The notes beneath the pieces are model-generated. The model made no database searches. It was not told the DNA's origin and saw only the letters and a program-made list of their open reading frames with translations. A program made the position numbers and the translations under genes. Source: an uncultured Clostridia bacterium (lineage in GTDB: Bacteria; Bacillota; Clostridia; Christensenellales; Borkfalkiaceae). From it: 43,787 bases of DNA. Positions 1-9,158 of this stretch are shown piece after piece. How positions within the stretch are numbered: the stretch's first letter is position 1; the number at the start of each line of letters is the position of its first letter. Location of the stretch: contig CANQPO010000009.1 in the NCBI GenBank assembly GCA_947625695.1, forward strand, positions 1-43,787, in the 5' to 3' direction.

Positions 1-661
1 GGAGCATACGGGAGACGCGGGTGAGGCGGTTGATCGTCTCCACCATGTGCACGGGAATGCGGATGGTGCGCGCCTGGTCGGCAATGGCGCGGGTGATGGA
101 CTGCCTGATCCACCACGTCGCATAGGTGGAGAACTTGAAGCCCTTCTGGTAGTCGAACTTCTCCACCGCCTTCATGAGCCCGAGGTTGCCCTCCTGAATG
201 AGGTCCAAAAAGAGCATGCCCCTGCCCACATACCGCTTGGCGATGGACACGACGAGACGGAGGTTGGCCTCGGACAGCCGCTTTTTGGCGGCCTCGTCCC
301 CCTCCTGCATCTTGCGGGCGAGCTCGATCTCCTCGTCCGTCGAGAGAAGGGGCACCCTGCCGATGTCCTTCAAGTACATCTTTACGGGGTCGTCGAGCCC
401 GATGTCCGAGAGCGCCTGTTCGAAGAGTTCGCGGTCGCGCTCGTCCTCGTCGAAGATCTGCACCCCCTGTTCGGGGAGGGCGCGGTAGATCTGTTCGATC
501 TGCAGCGGGCTCAAATCGTAACGCTCCAACAGCTCGCACAGCGCGTTGGTGGAGATGCTTCCTTTCATCTTATAGGAGGAAACAATGCCGTCGATGAGTT
601 CGTTTAATTTTTGCTCACTGATCGTCTTGCTTTCCTCGGGAATTTGTTCGGTGATATCCAT
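1..661 (-). CDS. rpoD: RNA polymerase primary sigma factor RpoD (N-terminal 220 codons; continues past the window)
   Basis: Housekeeping sigma factor that directs RNA polymerase to -35/-10 promoters. The visible part has a short region 1.1-like N-terminus, the conserved entry to region 1.2 ([11 protein letters not shown]), and region 2 with [30 protein letters not shown] and the -10-melting motif [11 protein letters not shown] followed by [12 protein letters not shown] of region 3. It breaks off at the window edge in region 3, so the -35-binding region 4 is not seen. The ATG (661-659) shares its A with the dnaG stop (TAATG) and has a strong AGGAGG just upstream. It is the last visible gene of a dgt-dnaG-rpoD run, the classical macromolecular-synthesis arrangement. 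Identity is certain from the motifs. Confidence 0.97.
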   Translation of the reverse strand, partial: MDITEQIPEESKTISEQKLNELIDGIVSSYKMKGSISTNALCELLERYDLSPLQIEQIYRALPEQGVQIFDEDERDRELFEQALSDIGLDDPVKMYLKDIGRVPLLSTDEEIELARKMQEGDEAAKKRLSEANLRLVVSIAKRYVGRGMLFLDLIQEGNLGLMKAVEKFDYQKGFKFSTYATWWIRQSITRAIADQARTIRIPVHMVETINRLTRVSRML

Positions 662-2436
662 TATTCCTCCTGCCTTTTTAACCGAGACAATTTTTTCGTC
701 AGTTCTTTGATGCGGGTGAGATATTCCCCGCGCTCTTCCAAATTTTCCGCCTGCACGCTTGCGGCGCGGCAGACGGCGATCTGCTCCTCTATTTCCCTCT
801 GCCGCAAGAGGCGCACGCAGTCGTTGAAATATTTCTCCGCGACCGCCCCTTCGAGGTCTCCGTTATTTCGTTCGAGCACGGCGTTGAGTTCGGCGTTGTC
901 CGAGCCGAAGAGGTCGAACACCCCGCTCGGGCGCACCTTGCCCCGTTCGCGCTCCTCCATGATGTATTCGGAGAGCTGTTCGAGGGTCTCATCGCGGAAT
1001 CCGAATTCGTACAGATTGCACGATTTCGCGTATTCTTGATTGAAGAGACAGGCGGCGAGGATAAACCGCTCCGCCTTGCGGATCCTGTCCGTCTCCTCCC
1101 GTGGGCGGGGCGGGGGCGGCTCCTTTTTCTGCGGGGAGCTCTCAAGGTCGCGAAGAAGGGACGCATAGCTTACGTTCGCCTCCTTGGAGACCCGCTTCAA
1201 AAGCTCCTCCCGCTCCGACGCGCTCTCCGCCTCTTTTACGACGACAAGCGCCTCGCGGGTGTATTCCCGCCTTTGATAGGGGTCGGAAAGATCGAACTTC
1301 CGCTTGATGGACAGAAGCCTGTAGTCGATGAGTGGCATGGCGGCGGAGAGGCACTTCTTGTACTCCTCCGCGCCCCTCTTGACGATGACGTCGTCGGGGT
1401 CGAGGCCGTCGGGCAGGGGCACCACGCGGATGTTCACCCCCTCGTCCTCGAGAAGTTTCAGCCCGCGGAGGTTCGCCGACTGCCCCGCCGCGTCCCCGTC
1501 GTAGCTGATGAGCACGGTATCGGAATACCGCTTGCAGAGACGCACCTGCTCCTTGGTGAGCGACGTTCCCATGCTCGCCACGACGTTATGAAAACCCGCC
1601 TGATAGAGGGAGATCACGTCCATGTACCCCTCGAGCATGATGAGATAGGGAATGGCGGCGACCCGCTTTTCCCTCTTGACGAGGTTGATGTTGTATAAAT
1701 TTTTGCGCTTGTCGAAGAGGGGGGTATCGCAGGTGTTCTTGTATTTGGCGCGGTCGGTCTTTTCGAGCATGCGGCCGCCGAACGCGATCACCTCGTCGAG
1801 ATTGTTGATGATGGGAATGATGAGCCTGCCGCCCAAAGCGTCGAACAGCCGCCCCTCCTCCGTTCTGCCGCACGCGCCGCTCAAGGTGCACTCCTCGGCG
1901 GTGTAGCCCTTCTCGCGCAGATACTTGGGAAGGGAATTGAAATCAAGCGACGCGCCCAGCCCGAATTTTTTCATCGTGGTGGGCTCCACCTTCCGCCTGC
2001 TAAGGTATTCGAGATGCTTTTCCGCCCTTCCCGACCAAAGATTGTTGAGATAGAAGCGGGCGGCGTCCTTCATGAGAGAGGAGAGCCTGTCCTTTTGCGC
2101 CTTCTTCTTTTGCGCCTCCTCGGAGGAGCGGTTGTCAAAGACGGGCACCTCCAGCCCCGCGCGCTTTGCGAGGATCTCCACGGCCCCGCGGAAATCGACG
2201 TTCTCGTACTCCTTGACAAAGGTAACGACGTCCCCCGACACCCCGCAGCCGAAGCAGTGGTAGTATCTGTCTGCAGCGTTCACCGCAAAGGAAGGCGTCT
2301 TTTCGTGGTGGAAGGGACAGCACGCCCAATAGGTGTAGCCCCTCTTGTCGAGCTTGATGTAGGAGCCGATGACCTCGACGAGATCGCATTTCTCTTTGAG
2401 CTGGGTCAGAAATTCGGCGTAAACGCCATCGCTCAT
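661..2436 (-). CDS. dnaG: DNA primase DnaG
   Basis: Synthesises RNA primers at the replication fork. The 591-residue protein has the CHC2 zinc ribbon at the N-terminus (C40-x2-H43, then C61-x2-C64), the primase core, and a Toprim domain with E269-GYMD and D313-G-D315. The acidic C-terminal part should contact the replicative helicase. I chose the ATG at 2436 because the [10 protein letters not shown] start puts the zinc ribbon at the usual distance, has GGGAGGGG upstream, and overlaps the dgt stop as ATGA; the frame stays open 27 codons further but that stretch is Arg-rich and not primase-like. The stop overlaps the rpoD start. Full length for the family. Confidence 0.97.
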   Translation of the reverse strand: MSDGVYAEFLTQLKEKCDLVEVIGSYIKLDKRGYTYWACCPFHHEKTPSFAVNAADRYYHCFGCGVSGDVVTFVKEYENVDFRGAVEILAKRAGLEVPVFDNRSSEEAQKKKAQKDRLSSLMKDAARFYLNNLWSGRAEKHLEYLSRRKVEPTTMKKFGLGASLDFNSLPKYLREKGYTAEECTLSGACGRTEEGRLFDALGGRLIIPIINNLDEVIAFGGRMLEKTDRAKYKNTCDTPLFDKRKNLYNINLVKREKRVAAIPYLIMLEGYMDVISLYQAGFHNVVASMGTSLTKEQVRLCKRYSDTVLISYDGDAAGQSANLRGLKLLEDEGVNIRVVPLPDGLDPDDVIVKRGAEEYKKCLSAAMPLIDYRLLSIKRKFDLSDPYQRREYTREALVVVKEAESASEREELLKRVSKEANVSYASLLRDLESSPQKKEPPPPRPREETDRIRKAERFILAACLFNQEYAKSCNLYEFGFRDETLEQLSEYIMEERERGKVRPSGVFDLFGSDNAELNAVLERNNGDLEGAVAEKYFNDCVRLLRQREIEEQIAVCRAASVQAENLEERGEYLTRIKELTKKLSRLKRQEE

Positions 2437-3425
2437 ACGCTCCCCTCCCGCGGCACGAACAAGCGCTTGAAGAGGTTGACGGCGTAGCGGTCGCTCATGG
2501 AGGAGAGATAGTCGCATACGGCGCGGTCGGCGCCGTCCTCCTCCATCACCGAAAGATATAGCGGCGGGAGCTCCTCGGGTTTCTCCGCAAAGTATGTATA
2601 GAGCGCGCCGAGCATGCGCTCCGCACTCTCCTGAATGAGCTTGTTCGCCTGCTCGTACACTGTGCGGAACATGAACGCGCGAAGCTCGATGAGCGCCTCC
2701 CCCATCTTCTCGGACGTCTTGACATAGGGCTTTCCGTAGGACTCGCCGTAGATGTCGAGAATGGCGGAGTTGATGCGCTCGGACGTCGCGTGCCCGAGGA
2801 CGGAGATGGGCCCCTTGGGGAGCTGTTCCGCCTTCAGAAATCCCGCGCGGATGGCGTCCTCGATGTCGTGATTGATGTAGGCGATGAGGTCGGCGAGCCG
2901 CACGACCTCGGCTTCGAGCGTCTCGGGCGTGCCCGCGGGGGTGTGGTTGAGAATGCCGCTTTTCACCTCATAGGTGAGGTTGAGCCCCTTGCCGTCCTTT
3001 TCGAGCTTGTCCACAACGCGAAGGGACTGCTCATAGTGGTGGAAGCCGCAGGGGGCGATGCGGTCGAGCACCCTCTCCCCCACGTGGCCGAAGGGGGTGT
3101 GCCCCAAGTCGTGGCCGAGCGCGATCGCCTCGCAGAGGTCCTCGTTGAGGCACAGACACCGCGCAAGGGAGCGGGCGATCTGGCTGACGTCGAGGGTGTG
3201 CGTGAGGCGGGACATGTAGTGGTCGCCGTCGGGCGCGAAAAAGACCTGCGTCTTGTTCTTGAGCCGCAGAAAGGCCTTGGAATAGATGATGCGGTCGCGG
3301 TCGCGCTGGAAGTCCGTCCGCATTTTGCAGGGCTCCTCCTCCCGCGCCCTTCCCTTCGTCTTTTCGGAGAGTTGGGCGTAGGGCGAGAGGAATTCGCGTT
3401 CCCGTTGATAAATTTTTTCCTTCAT
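2433..3425 (-). CDS. dgt: HD-domain deoxyguanosinetriphosphate triphosphohydrolase-like protein
   Basis: Predicted dNTP triphosphohydrolase (dNTP to deoxynucleoside plus triphosphate). From the ATG at 3425 the protein has 330 residues: the family N-terminus (LSPYAQLSEKTKGR, then EPCKMRTDFQRDRDRI), an HD metal site (H76, H105-D106, and a later Asp in INHDIED), and an all-helical C-terminus. The start is uncertain. By homology it is this ATG, but no Shine-Dalgarno sequence precedes it. A GTG at 3503 overlaps the GH31 stop as GTGA and would add 26 residues rich in Phe and Lys from a strikingly AT-rich stretch. The 3' end overlaps dnaG by ATGA, so nucleotide-pool control and primer synthesis are co-expressed. 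Confidence 0.9.
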   Translation of the reverse strand: MKEKIYQREREFLSPYAQLSEKTKGRAREEEPCKMRTDFQRDRDRIIYSKAFLRLKNKTQVFFAPDGDHYMSRLTHTLDVSQIARSLARCLCLNEDLCEAIALGHDLGHTPFGHVGERVLDRIAPCGFHHYEQSLRVVDKLEKDGKGLNLTYEVKSGILNHTPAGTPETLEAEVVRLADLIAYINHDIEDAIRAGFLKAEQLPKGPISVLGHATSERINSAILDIYGESYGKPYVKTSEKMGEALIELRAFMFRTVYEQANKLIQESAERMLGALYTYFAEKPEELPPLYLSVMEEDGADRAVCDYLSSMSDRYAVNLFKRLFVPREGSV

Positions 3426-3499
3426 AACGGTAATTATTTCGACGGAAGGAGGCAAAACTCCTTTTTTTTGAAAAAAATTTTGGAAAATGCGGAATTTTT

Positions 3500-5467
3500 T
3501 CACTTTATCCGCTCAAAAACGGGGATCTCGTCGAGCGGCGCGTCCACTTCGTACTCCCCGCCGCGATAAATTTCCTCTCCACCGGGGAACTTTCTCCACT
3601 CTCCCTCGGGCAGGTAGACGGTGCGCCTGAGCATGCCCTCGTAGAGCACGGGCGCAACGAGGAGGCGGCTCCCCAACATGTATTCGTCGGCTACCTCCCA
3701 TGCGCGGCTGTCCGCGGGGAACTCGAAAAAGAGGGTCCGCATCACGGGATATCCCTTCTCGCTCGCCTCGGCAAAGACCTCTTTTAAATACTCCTTCATG
3801 GAGAGGCGGAGAAAGAGGAATTTTTTGAGGATCGCGTAAGTCTCCTCCCCATAGCTCCAGAGCTCGTTGTCCCGCCCCGTCGGCGAGAACCCACCGCCAA
3901 AGTCGAGGGAGGTAAAGGAGGGAATGTCGTGCGGACCGCGGTCCCCGTGCAGACGGAGCACGGGCGAAAAGACGGAGAATTGGAACCAGCGGATGAGAAG
4001 TTCGTTGAAATGAGGGGCGGTCACGTCCCCGAAGAAGCCGCCCGTGTCCGTCGTCCACCACGGAATGCCCGCGAGCCCGATGTTGAGCCCGCCCGCGAGC
4101 TGGTCGCGCAGCGTCTCGAAATTGGAGAGGATGTCCCCCGACCACACGACCGCGCCGCATTTGGCGCTCCCCACCCATGCGCTGCGGGTAAGATTGACGA
4201 CGTCCTTCTGCCCAGCCTCCTTCATCTTGCGGTAAAAGCCCTCCGCATGGGCGCGGGGATAGAGGTTGCCCGTCTTGACAACGGGTCCCGCCTCGTAGCG
4301 GAAGTGCTCGAAGTCGTAGGCGCAGTACTCGGGCTCCGCCTCGTCCAGCCAAAAACTGTCTATTCCTTTTTGATAATAGTTCTTCTCGATCTGCCCCCAG
4401 AGGTAGTCGCGCGCGGCGGGCGAGGTGGCGTCGTAGATCACGGTGTCCCCCTGAAAATCAAAACATTGAATGCTCCCCCGCTCGGTGCGAACGAGCAGCC
4501 CTTTTTCTTTCATCGGCAGGAAGTTGACGCTCTTTCTGTCCACCGTCGGCCAGACGGAGACCATACAGCGGGTGCCGAGCGCGTGCAGCTCCTTTGTCAT
4601 CGCCTCGGGGTCGGGGAAGTAATCGGGGTCAAACGCCCAATCGCCCTGCCGCACCCAATGGAAGAAGTCGATGACGATAACGTCGAGCGGAAGCCCTCTT
4701 CTGTGATACTCGCGGGCGACGGAGAGCACTTCCTCCTGCGTGCGGTAGCGCAGTTTACTCTGCCAGAGCCCGAGCATGTTTTCGGGGAACTGCGGCGCCC
4801 GCCCCGTGACCGCGGTGTAGCGCTCGAGGATATCTTTCGGCGTGCCCGAAACTATCCAATAGTCGATCTCGTCCGAACAGAGTTCCCGCCACTGCGTAAA
4901 GTTGGCGCCGAACGCCGCCTCCCCCACCCCCGCATGATTGAGCAAGAACCCGTAGCCGCGGGAGGAGAGCAGGAAGGGCACGGAAATTTGCGAGTTGCGC
5001 TGGGCGAGCTCCAACACGCACCCCTTCAAATTGAGCAGGGGCTGCTGGTACTGCCCCATGCCGAAGAGCTTCTCCTCTAAGGCCTCAAAGCGGAGGGTGA
5101 TGCTATAGTCGCTCCCGTGCGGCTTGTATTCGCGGGCGCGCAGCTTCATGCTCGGGCTGTGCCCGTTCGCACCCGAAAAGTCGCGGTAATACTCCTTAAG
5201 AAGGAGGGTATCGCCGTCGTAAAACTCCATCCAGCCGTGCTCGTGCACAATACAGCATAGGCTGCCGTTTTGAATGATCGCCCCGTTTTCAACGCGCTTG
5301 ACCTCCGCGTGAGACTTTGGGCGAGACAAAAGCCCCTTTTCGGCGCACGAGAAAGAAGCATTCAAGGTCGCACGCACGCGGAGCGCGCACTCTCCCCAGC
5401 CCTCAATGCGGATGCGCTCGTTTCCCTCTTGCGCGATAAGAGCGTTATCTTCTACAGAAAAGAACAT
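3500..5467 (-). CDS. Glycoside hydrolase family 31 alpha-glycosidase (alpha-glucosidase/alpha-xylosidase type)
   Basis: Retaining exo-alpha-glycosidase of 655 residues. The N-terminal beta-sandwich covers about residues 1-220, the (beta/alpha)8 barrel about 225-530, and a C-terminal beta domain the rest. The nucleophile is predicted as D375 in SFWLDEAEPE and the acid/base as D445 in VWSGD; IDFFHW and PWWTTDTGGF are further subsite motifs. No signal peptide is visible, so it should act in the cytoplasm on imported oligosaccharides. Substrate (glucoside, xyloside or other) cannot be told from the sequence. The ATG has AAGGAG upstream. It is preceded by an array of palindromes likely to be operators, and its stop meets a GTGA coupling point with the dgt reading frame. 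No sugar transporter is adjacent. Confidence 0.93.
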   Translation of the reverse strand: MFFSVEDNALIAQEGNERIRIEGWGECALRVRATLNASFSCAEKGLLSRPKSHAEVKRVENGAIIQNGSLCCIVHEHGWMEFYDGDTLLLKEYYRDFSGANGHSPSMKLRAREYKPHGSDYSITLRFEALEEKLFGMGQYQQPLLNLKGCVLELAQRNSQISVPFLLSSRGYGFLLNHAGVGEAAFGANFTQWRELCSDEIDYWIVSGTPKDILERYTAVTGRAPQFPENMLGLWQSKLRYRTQEEVLSVAREYHRRGLPLDVIVIDFFHWVRQGDWAFDPDYFPDPEAMTKELHALGTRCMVSVWPTVDRKSVNFLPMKEKGLLVRTERGSIQCFDFQGDTVIYDATSPAARDYLWGQIEKNYYQKGIDSFWLDEAEPEYCAYDFEHFRYEAGPVVKTGNLYPRAHAEGFYRKMKEAGQKDVVNLTRSAWVGSAKCGAVVWSGDILSNFETLRDQLAGGLNIGLAGIPWWTTDTGGFFGDVTAPHFNELLIRWFQFSVFSPVLRLHGDRGPHDIPSFTSLDFGGGFSPTGRDNELWSYGEETYAILKKFLFLRLSMKEYLKEVFAEASEKGYPVMRTLFFEFPADSRAWEVADEYMLGSRLLVAPVLYEGMLRRTVYLPEGEWRKFPGGEEIYRGGEYEVDAPLDEIPVFERIK

Positions 5468-5504
5468 AAAATTTCTCCTTTTTTAACAATCTTTTGAAAA
5501 ATTA

Positions 5505-5596
5505 AATACTATGTCTGACATAGTATTTGCGTATTATGTCACGCGAAGTACTCTATTATGTCTGACATAGTACTGATTATGTCACGCATAATACTA
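5505..5596. promoter_or_regulatory. Operator-like array of TATGTC/GACATA palindromes upstream of the GH31 gene
   Basis: Two nearly identical palindromes lie about 47 bp apart. The first (5505-5527) is AATACTATGTC-T-GACATAGTATT, perfect 11-bp arms around one base. The second (5554-5572) is the same motif with one arm mismatch. Each is followed by a related half-site ATTATGTCACGC (5533-5544 and 5576-5587); the last one pairs with CATAAT as a third, looser palindrome. The array lies in an AT-rich gap between the terminator of the aro operon and the GH31 start. A dimeric repressor binding several sites is the natural reading; the regulator is not in the window and I cannot name it. No convincing -35/-10 pair stands out here. 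Confidence 0.6.
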
Positions 5597-5607
5597 TGCT
5601 AATGCCG

Positions 5608-5627
5608 AAAAAAGCCCCTATTGGGGC
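5608..5627 (-). terminator. Intrinsic terminator of the patatin-aro-SDR operon
   Basis: GCCCC-loop-GGGGC stem (5614-5618 with 5623-5627), followed in the minus direction by six T. It lies just beyond the SDR stop and separates that operon from the GH31 gene. The plus strand also has a T run after the stem, so it could work in both directions. Confidence 0.8.
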
Positions 5628-5652
5628 ATTTTTTGCGGTTTTTTGTGTGCAA

Positions 5653-6354
5653 TCAGATATAAAAGCCGCCGTTGAGGGCGATATCCTGACCGGTGAGGTA
5701 TTTTTGCGTAGCGACGCGGTAAATGAGCTCCGCGACCTCCCCTGCCCTACCGAATCTGCCGAGCGGGATCTCCTCTTGGAGCGCTTTTTTCTCTTCCCTG
5801 TTGAGGCGGGCGTTCATCTGGGTGTCGATGACCCCCGGGGAGACGCAGTTCACCGTGATGTGCGAGGGGGCGAGCTCCTTTGCAAGCGCCTTGGAAAAGG
5901 CGATGACCGCACCCTTTGAGGCGGAGTAGGCGCTCTCGCAGCTGCCGCCCGTCTCTCCCCACACCGAGGAGACGTTGACGATGGCGCCCCCTCCCCTTTC
6001 GAGGAGTTTTTTGACGGCGTACTTGCAACAGAGGAACACGCCGCCCGCATTCACCTTCATCACGCGCTCCCACTCCTCCCACGAAGTGTCCTGCACCTGC
6101 GAAAAGAGGGAGATGCCTGCATTGTTTACAAGAACGTCCAAAAAAGGAAGGCGGGAAAACACTTCTCTCACTTCCTCCTCCTTGGAAACGTCGGCGCGGA
6201 CAAAGGAAGCGGCGGGGAATTTCTCCCGCGCTTTTTTAGCGTCCTCTTTGCTGTGCGAATAGAGGGCGGTGACAAGATAGCCCGCCTTTAAAAAGCGTTC
6301 CACTGAGGCAAGCCCGATCCCGCGGGTGCCGCCCGTGATGAGAGCCTGCTTCAC
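5653..6354 (-). CDS. SDR-family NAD(P)-dependent oxidoreductase (FabG-like)
   Basis: Classical short-chain dehydrogenase/reductase of 233 residues. The cofactor-binding glycine motif is TGGTRGIG (7-14), NNAG is at 77-80, the catalytic triad is S130, Y143 and K147 (YSASK), and the PG motif follows in CVSPGVIDT. The sequence is closest in style to 3-oxoacyl-ACP reductases, but the substrate is open: no other fatty-acid gene is nearby and it sits at the end of the shikimate operon. It starts with GTG that overlaps the aroK stop (GTGA). A terminator follows, so it is the last gene of the transcript. Confidence 0.88.
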   Translation of the reverse strand: MKQALITGGTRGIGLASVERFLKAGYLVTALYSHSKEDAKKAREKFPAASFVRADVSKEEEVREVFSRLPFLDVLVNNAGISLFSQVQDTSWEEWERVMKVNAGGVFLCCKYAVKKLLERGGGAIVNVSSVWGETGGSCESAYSASKGAVIAFSKALAKELAPSHITVNCVSPGVIDTQMNARLNREEKKALQEEIPLGRFGRAGEVAELIYRVATQKYLTGQDIALNGGFYI

Positions 6355-6863
6355 GCCGTCTCTCCCGCGGCAAGCGCCAAAATTTCCGCCGCCGTCTGCT
6401 CTACCGACTTCCCGTCCGTGTCGATGATGTAGTCCGCCACGTGTTCGTAGACGGGGAGGCGCTCAAAGAGCAAGCCCTTCAGCCGCTCCTCGGCGTTGTC
6501 CGCGCCGCGAAGGAGGGGACGCGTCTCGTCGGCATACACCCGCTCGAGAATGGTCTCAAGCGAGGCGCGCAAAAAGAAGAGCTTTCCGTTCTTTTTGAGC
6601 AGTTCGCAGTTGTCGTAGTTGAGTACCAGCCCGCCGCCCGTGGAGATGACGAGCCCGTCCTGCTTTGCATATTCCTTGGTGACCTCCGTCTCGAGAGAGC
6701 GGAAGTGCGCCTCGCCGTAATATTCGAAGATGTCCGAGATCCTGCCGTAGCGCGCCGTGATGATGCCGTCGGTATCCACCCAGCGCCGCCCCGTCAGTTC
6801 CGCGAGTTTTATGCCGATGGTGGACTTTCCCACCCCCATCATGCCGCAAAGTACGATATTCAT
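6351..6863 (-). CDS. aroK: Shikimate kinase
   Basis: Phosphorylates shikimate to shikimate 3-phosphate with ATP, the fifth step of the shikimate pathway. The 170-residue protein has the P-loop GMMGVGKST (7-15), the shikimate-binding D30-T-D32, the FRSLE motif, STGGG, and the lid motif TRPLL. The ATG at 6863 overlaps the aroQ stop as ATGA and is preferred over a TTG two codons upstream. The 3' end overlaps the SDR gene (GTGA). Normal length for a monofunctional enzyme. Confidence 0.95.
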   Translation of the reverse strand: MNIVLCGMMGVGKSTIGIKLAELTGRRWVDTDGIITARYGRISDIFEYYGEAHFRSLETEVTKEYAKQDGLVISTGGGLVLNYDNCELLKKNGKLFFLRASLETILERVYADETRPLLRGADNAEERLKGLLFERLPVYEHVADYIIDTDGKSVEQTAAEILALAAGETA

Positions 6864-7282
6864 AGCCAAAAACTCTCCAATGCCAATTTATAGCTGTTCT
6901 TGCCGAAGCCGAGCACCTCGCCCTTGCAGACCTCGGTGAGGACGGACTTTTTGCGAAACTCCTCCCGCGCGTAGACGTTGCTCATATGCACTTCCACAAC
7001 GGGGGTGAAGATGCCCGCGATCGCGTCCCTGATCGCATAGGAATAGTGGGTGTAAGCCCCTGCGTTGATGACGATGCCGTCGTAATTCCCGTTCGCCTGC
7101 CCGAGCGTTTCGCAAATCTTTCCCTCGATATCCGACTGAAAGAAGTCCACCTCGTGTCCGTGCGCCCTGACAAATGCCTTTAGCTCGGCGTTGATTTCCT
7201 CGAGGGTCTCCCCGCCGTACACGCCCTTTTCGCGGACGCCTGTTCTTCCGAGATTGACGCCGTTGATCACCAAAAATTTCAT
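6860..7282 (-). CDS. aroQ: 3-dehydroquinate dehydratase, type II
   Basis: Dehydrates 3-dehydroquinate to 3-dehydroshikimate. The 140-residue protein is the usual length of the dodecameric type II enzyme. Visible catalytic features are the INGVNL start, Tyr22 in GVYGG, N73-A-G, H79, and H99 in EVHMSN, followed by AREEFR. The ATG at 7282 has GGAGG upstream and overlaps the aroE stop as ATGA; the frame is open a further 99 codons but that part is antisense-like Arg-rich sequence over aroE. It overlaps aroK by ATGA. Confidence 0.96.
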   Translation of the reverse strand: MKFLVINGVNLGRTGVREKGVYGGETLEEINAELKAFVRAHGHEVDFFQSDIEGKICETLGQANGNYDGIVINAGAYTHYSYAIRDAIAGIFTPVVEVHMSNVYAREEFRKKSVLTEVCKGEVLGFGKNSYKLALESFWL

Positions 7283-8112
7283 TTTATTTCCTCCCGATAT
7301 TCTTTCCAGAGTTTTTTTGCCTCTTCTGCATTCGCGGAGGCGGAAAGATAGATGCAGTCCGCCATGTACGCCTGATAGAAGAGCATGGACGCGCCGTTTA
7401 CCGCGGGTTTTCCGTAGCTCTCCGCAACGCGCAGAAATTGGGAACGGGCGGGCACGTAGATGAGGTCCACCGCTTTTCCGCATACTTTCAAGAGCCGCTC
7501 CACGGTGTCCGTTTCCCCGCTCTCGTAGGGTAGGGTGGGGAGCATTCCTTCCGTGGCGTGCATGCCGACCCCCGTGCAATTTAGAAGAACGTCGAATTTC
7601 CGCTCGGGGACCCTTTCAAGGGGGGTGAAGCCACCGAACTCCCCATAGACCGCCTGAAGGCGCTTCTCGTCCCGTTCGAACACGAACACCTCCGCGCCCT
7701 CTTCGGAAAGTTTTTTGATGCAGCTCCTGCCCGCGCCGCCCGCGCCGAGCACGAGAACGGACTTATTTTTCACCTCCACGCCCTCGTTTTGGAGCATCAA
7801 GAGGAAGCCGTAGCCGTCCGTATTGAAGCCGAAACGGGGCCCCGAGAGCACGGTATTCACCGCGCCGAAGGAGGAAGCATCCCCCTTGAGTTCCTTTAAG
7901 TAGGGCAAAATTTCCTGCTTGAAGGGAATGGTGACGTTGAAGCCGAAATAGCGGGAAAAGAGCTCCTCCGCGCGCGAAGAAAATTCCTCGGGCGGAATGC
8001 TTACCTTTTCATATGTGCATTCGGCCAAAAAACGGCGGCGAAGAATAAATTCGTGAATGGCGGGACTGTCCGACTTACTTACGTCCTTGCCGATGACTGC
8101 GAGTTTTAACAT
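7279..8112 (-). CDS. aroE: Shikimate dehydrogenase
   Basis: NADPH-dependent reduction of 3-dehydroshikimate to shikimate. 277 residues. The substrate-binding serines lie in KSDSPAIHEF (S14, S16), the catalytic lysine is K65 in TIPFK, N86 is in GAVNT and D99 in FNTDG. The Rossmann glycine motif is GAGGAG (123-128). The C-terminus carries the family's NGASML..QA region. It overlaps the end of aroB by 7 nt and aroQ by 4 nt, consistent with coupled translation. Confidence 0.95.
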   Translation of the reverse strand: MLKLAVIGKDVSKSDSPAIHEFILRRRFLAECTYEKVSIPPEEFSSRAEELFSRYFGFNVTIPFKQEILPYLKELKGDASSFGAVNTVLSGPRFGFNTDGYGFLLMLQNEGVEVKNKSVLVLGAGGAGRSCIKKLSEEGAEVFVFERDEKRLQAVYGEFGGFTPLERVPERKFDVLLNCTGVGMHATEGMLPTLPYESGETDTVERLLKVCGKAVDLIYVPARSQFLRVAESYGKPAVNGASMLFYQAYMADCIYLSASANAEEAKKLWKEYREEIK

Positions 8113-9158
8113 AGTTCCTCCGCGATCTTCAGGATCTCCGCTTGGTACTGCGCAAAGGGCAGCTGTAATATTTCGTAGGCTCCCGCGGCGACGGGCACGG
8201 CAAGCGTGACCGCTCCCGAGGAGGTATTCTTCTTGTCGAGCAGGGCGCTCTCGAGCTCGAGCGGGGGCTTCTTCCCCCCCTCGAGGGCGCGGAAACAGAG
8301 CGCGGCGAGCTTTTCCTGAAACTCTTTCTCCACGCTGAGATGACGGGCGGCGAGCTTGCCCTCAAAGAGCAGCCCCCACAGCACGCACTCCCCGTGCGAA
8401 AGGTTTGAACAGAGCTCCACCGCATGCCCCGTGGTGTGCCCCAAGTTGAGGCACCGCCTCAGCCCCTTTTCGCGGGGGTCCTTGCGGACGACGGACGCCT
8501 TGAACGCGATGTTCTCGGGCACGATCTCAGCGAGAAAAGAAAGGTCGAACAGGTCGGGAGCCGCAATAAGTTTTTCAAAGAGCGGCGCAGAGAGGGCGCC
8601 GTGCTTGACGATCTCCCCGAGCCCGCAACGAAGTTCGCGGCGGGGAAGGGTGTTGAAAAAGGCGGGGTCCGCGATCACCCGCGCGGGCTGGTGGAAGGCG
8701 CCGATGAGGTTCTTCACCCCGCCGAAATCCACCGCCGTCTTGCCGCCGACCGAGCTGTCCACCTGCGCAAGCAGAGTGGTGGGGACCTGTATGCAGGGAA
8801 TTCCCCGCATGTAGAGGCCGGAAGCCAGGCCGCCGACGTCCCCCACGACCCCGCCGCCGAGGGCGATGAGGCAGGAATTCCGCCTTAAATCGGCCTCCCG
8901 CATGGCGTTGAGGAGATGAAAGAGGGTCTCCGCGGTTTTATGTTCCTCCCCCGCGGGCATGACGAACACAGGCACGCCGCCAAGGTATTTTTCAAGTTGT
9001 TTTTTGTAGAGCGCGAACACGTTGGAGTCGGTAAAGACGATCCCCCCGCCGCCGAGAAGTGCCTCTCGTTTCGGCGCAAGTTCGCTTGCGAAGGCATGTT
9101 TTCTGCAGACGATGACGCTCTCCCGCGCCTCGCGCTCGGTGATGCGGAAGGTTTTCAT
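8106..9158 (-). CDS. aroB: 3-dehydroquinate synthase
   Basis: NAD- and metal-dependent cyclisation of DAHP to 3-dehydroquinate. The 350-residue protein has the NAD-binding GGGVVGDVGG, the PTTLLAQVDSSVGGKTAVD segment, and metal ligands Glu in GLGEIVKHG, His in NLGHTTGHA and His in LSHGE. The ATG at 9158 overlaps the aroC stop as ATGA, which fixes the start; upstream the open frame is antisense-like. The DAHP synthase that makes its substrate is not in this window. Confidence 0.96.
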   Translation of the reverse strand: MKTFRITEREARESVIVCRKHAFASELAPKREALLGGGGIVFTDSNVFALYKKQLEKYLGGVPVFVMPAGEEHKTAETLFHLLNAMREADLRRNSCLIALGGGVVGDVGGLASGLYMRGIPCIQVPTTLLAQVDSSVGGKTAVDFGGVKNLIGAFHQPARVIADPAFFNTLPRRELRCGLGEIVKHGALSAPLFEKLIAAPDLFDLSFLAEIVPENIAFKASVVRKDPREKGLRRCLNLGHTTGHAVELCSNLSHGECVLWGLLFEGKLAARHLSVEKEFQEKLAALCFRALEGGKKPPLELESALLDKKNTSSGAVTLAVPVAAGAYEILQLPFAQYQAEILKIAEELC

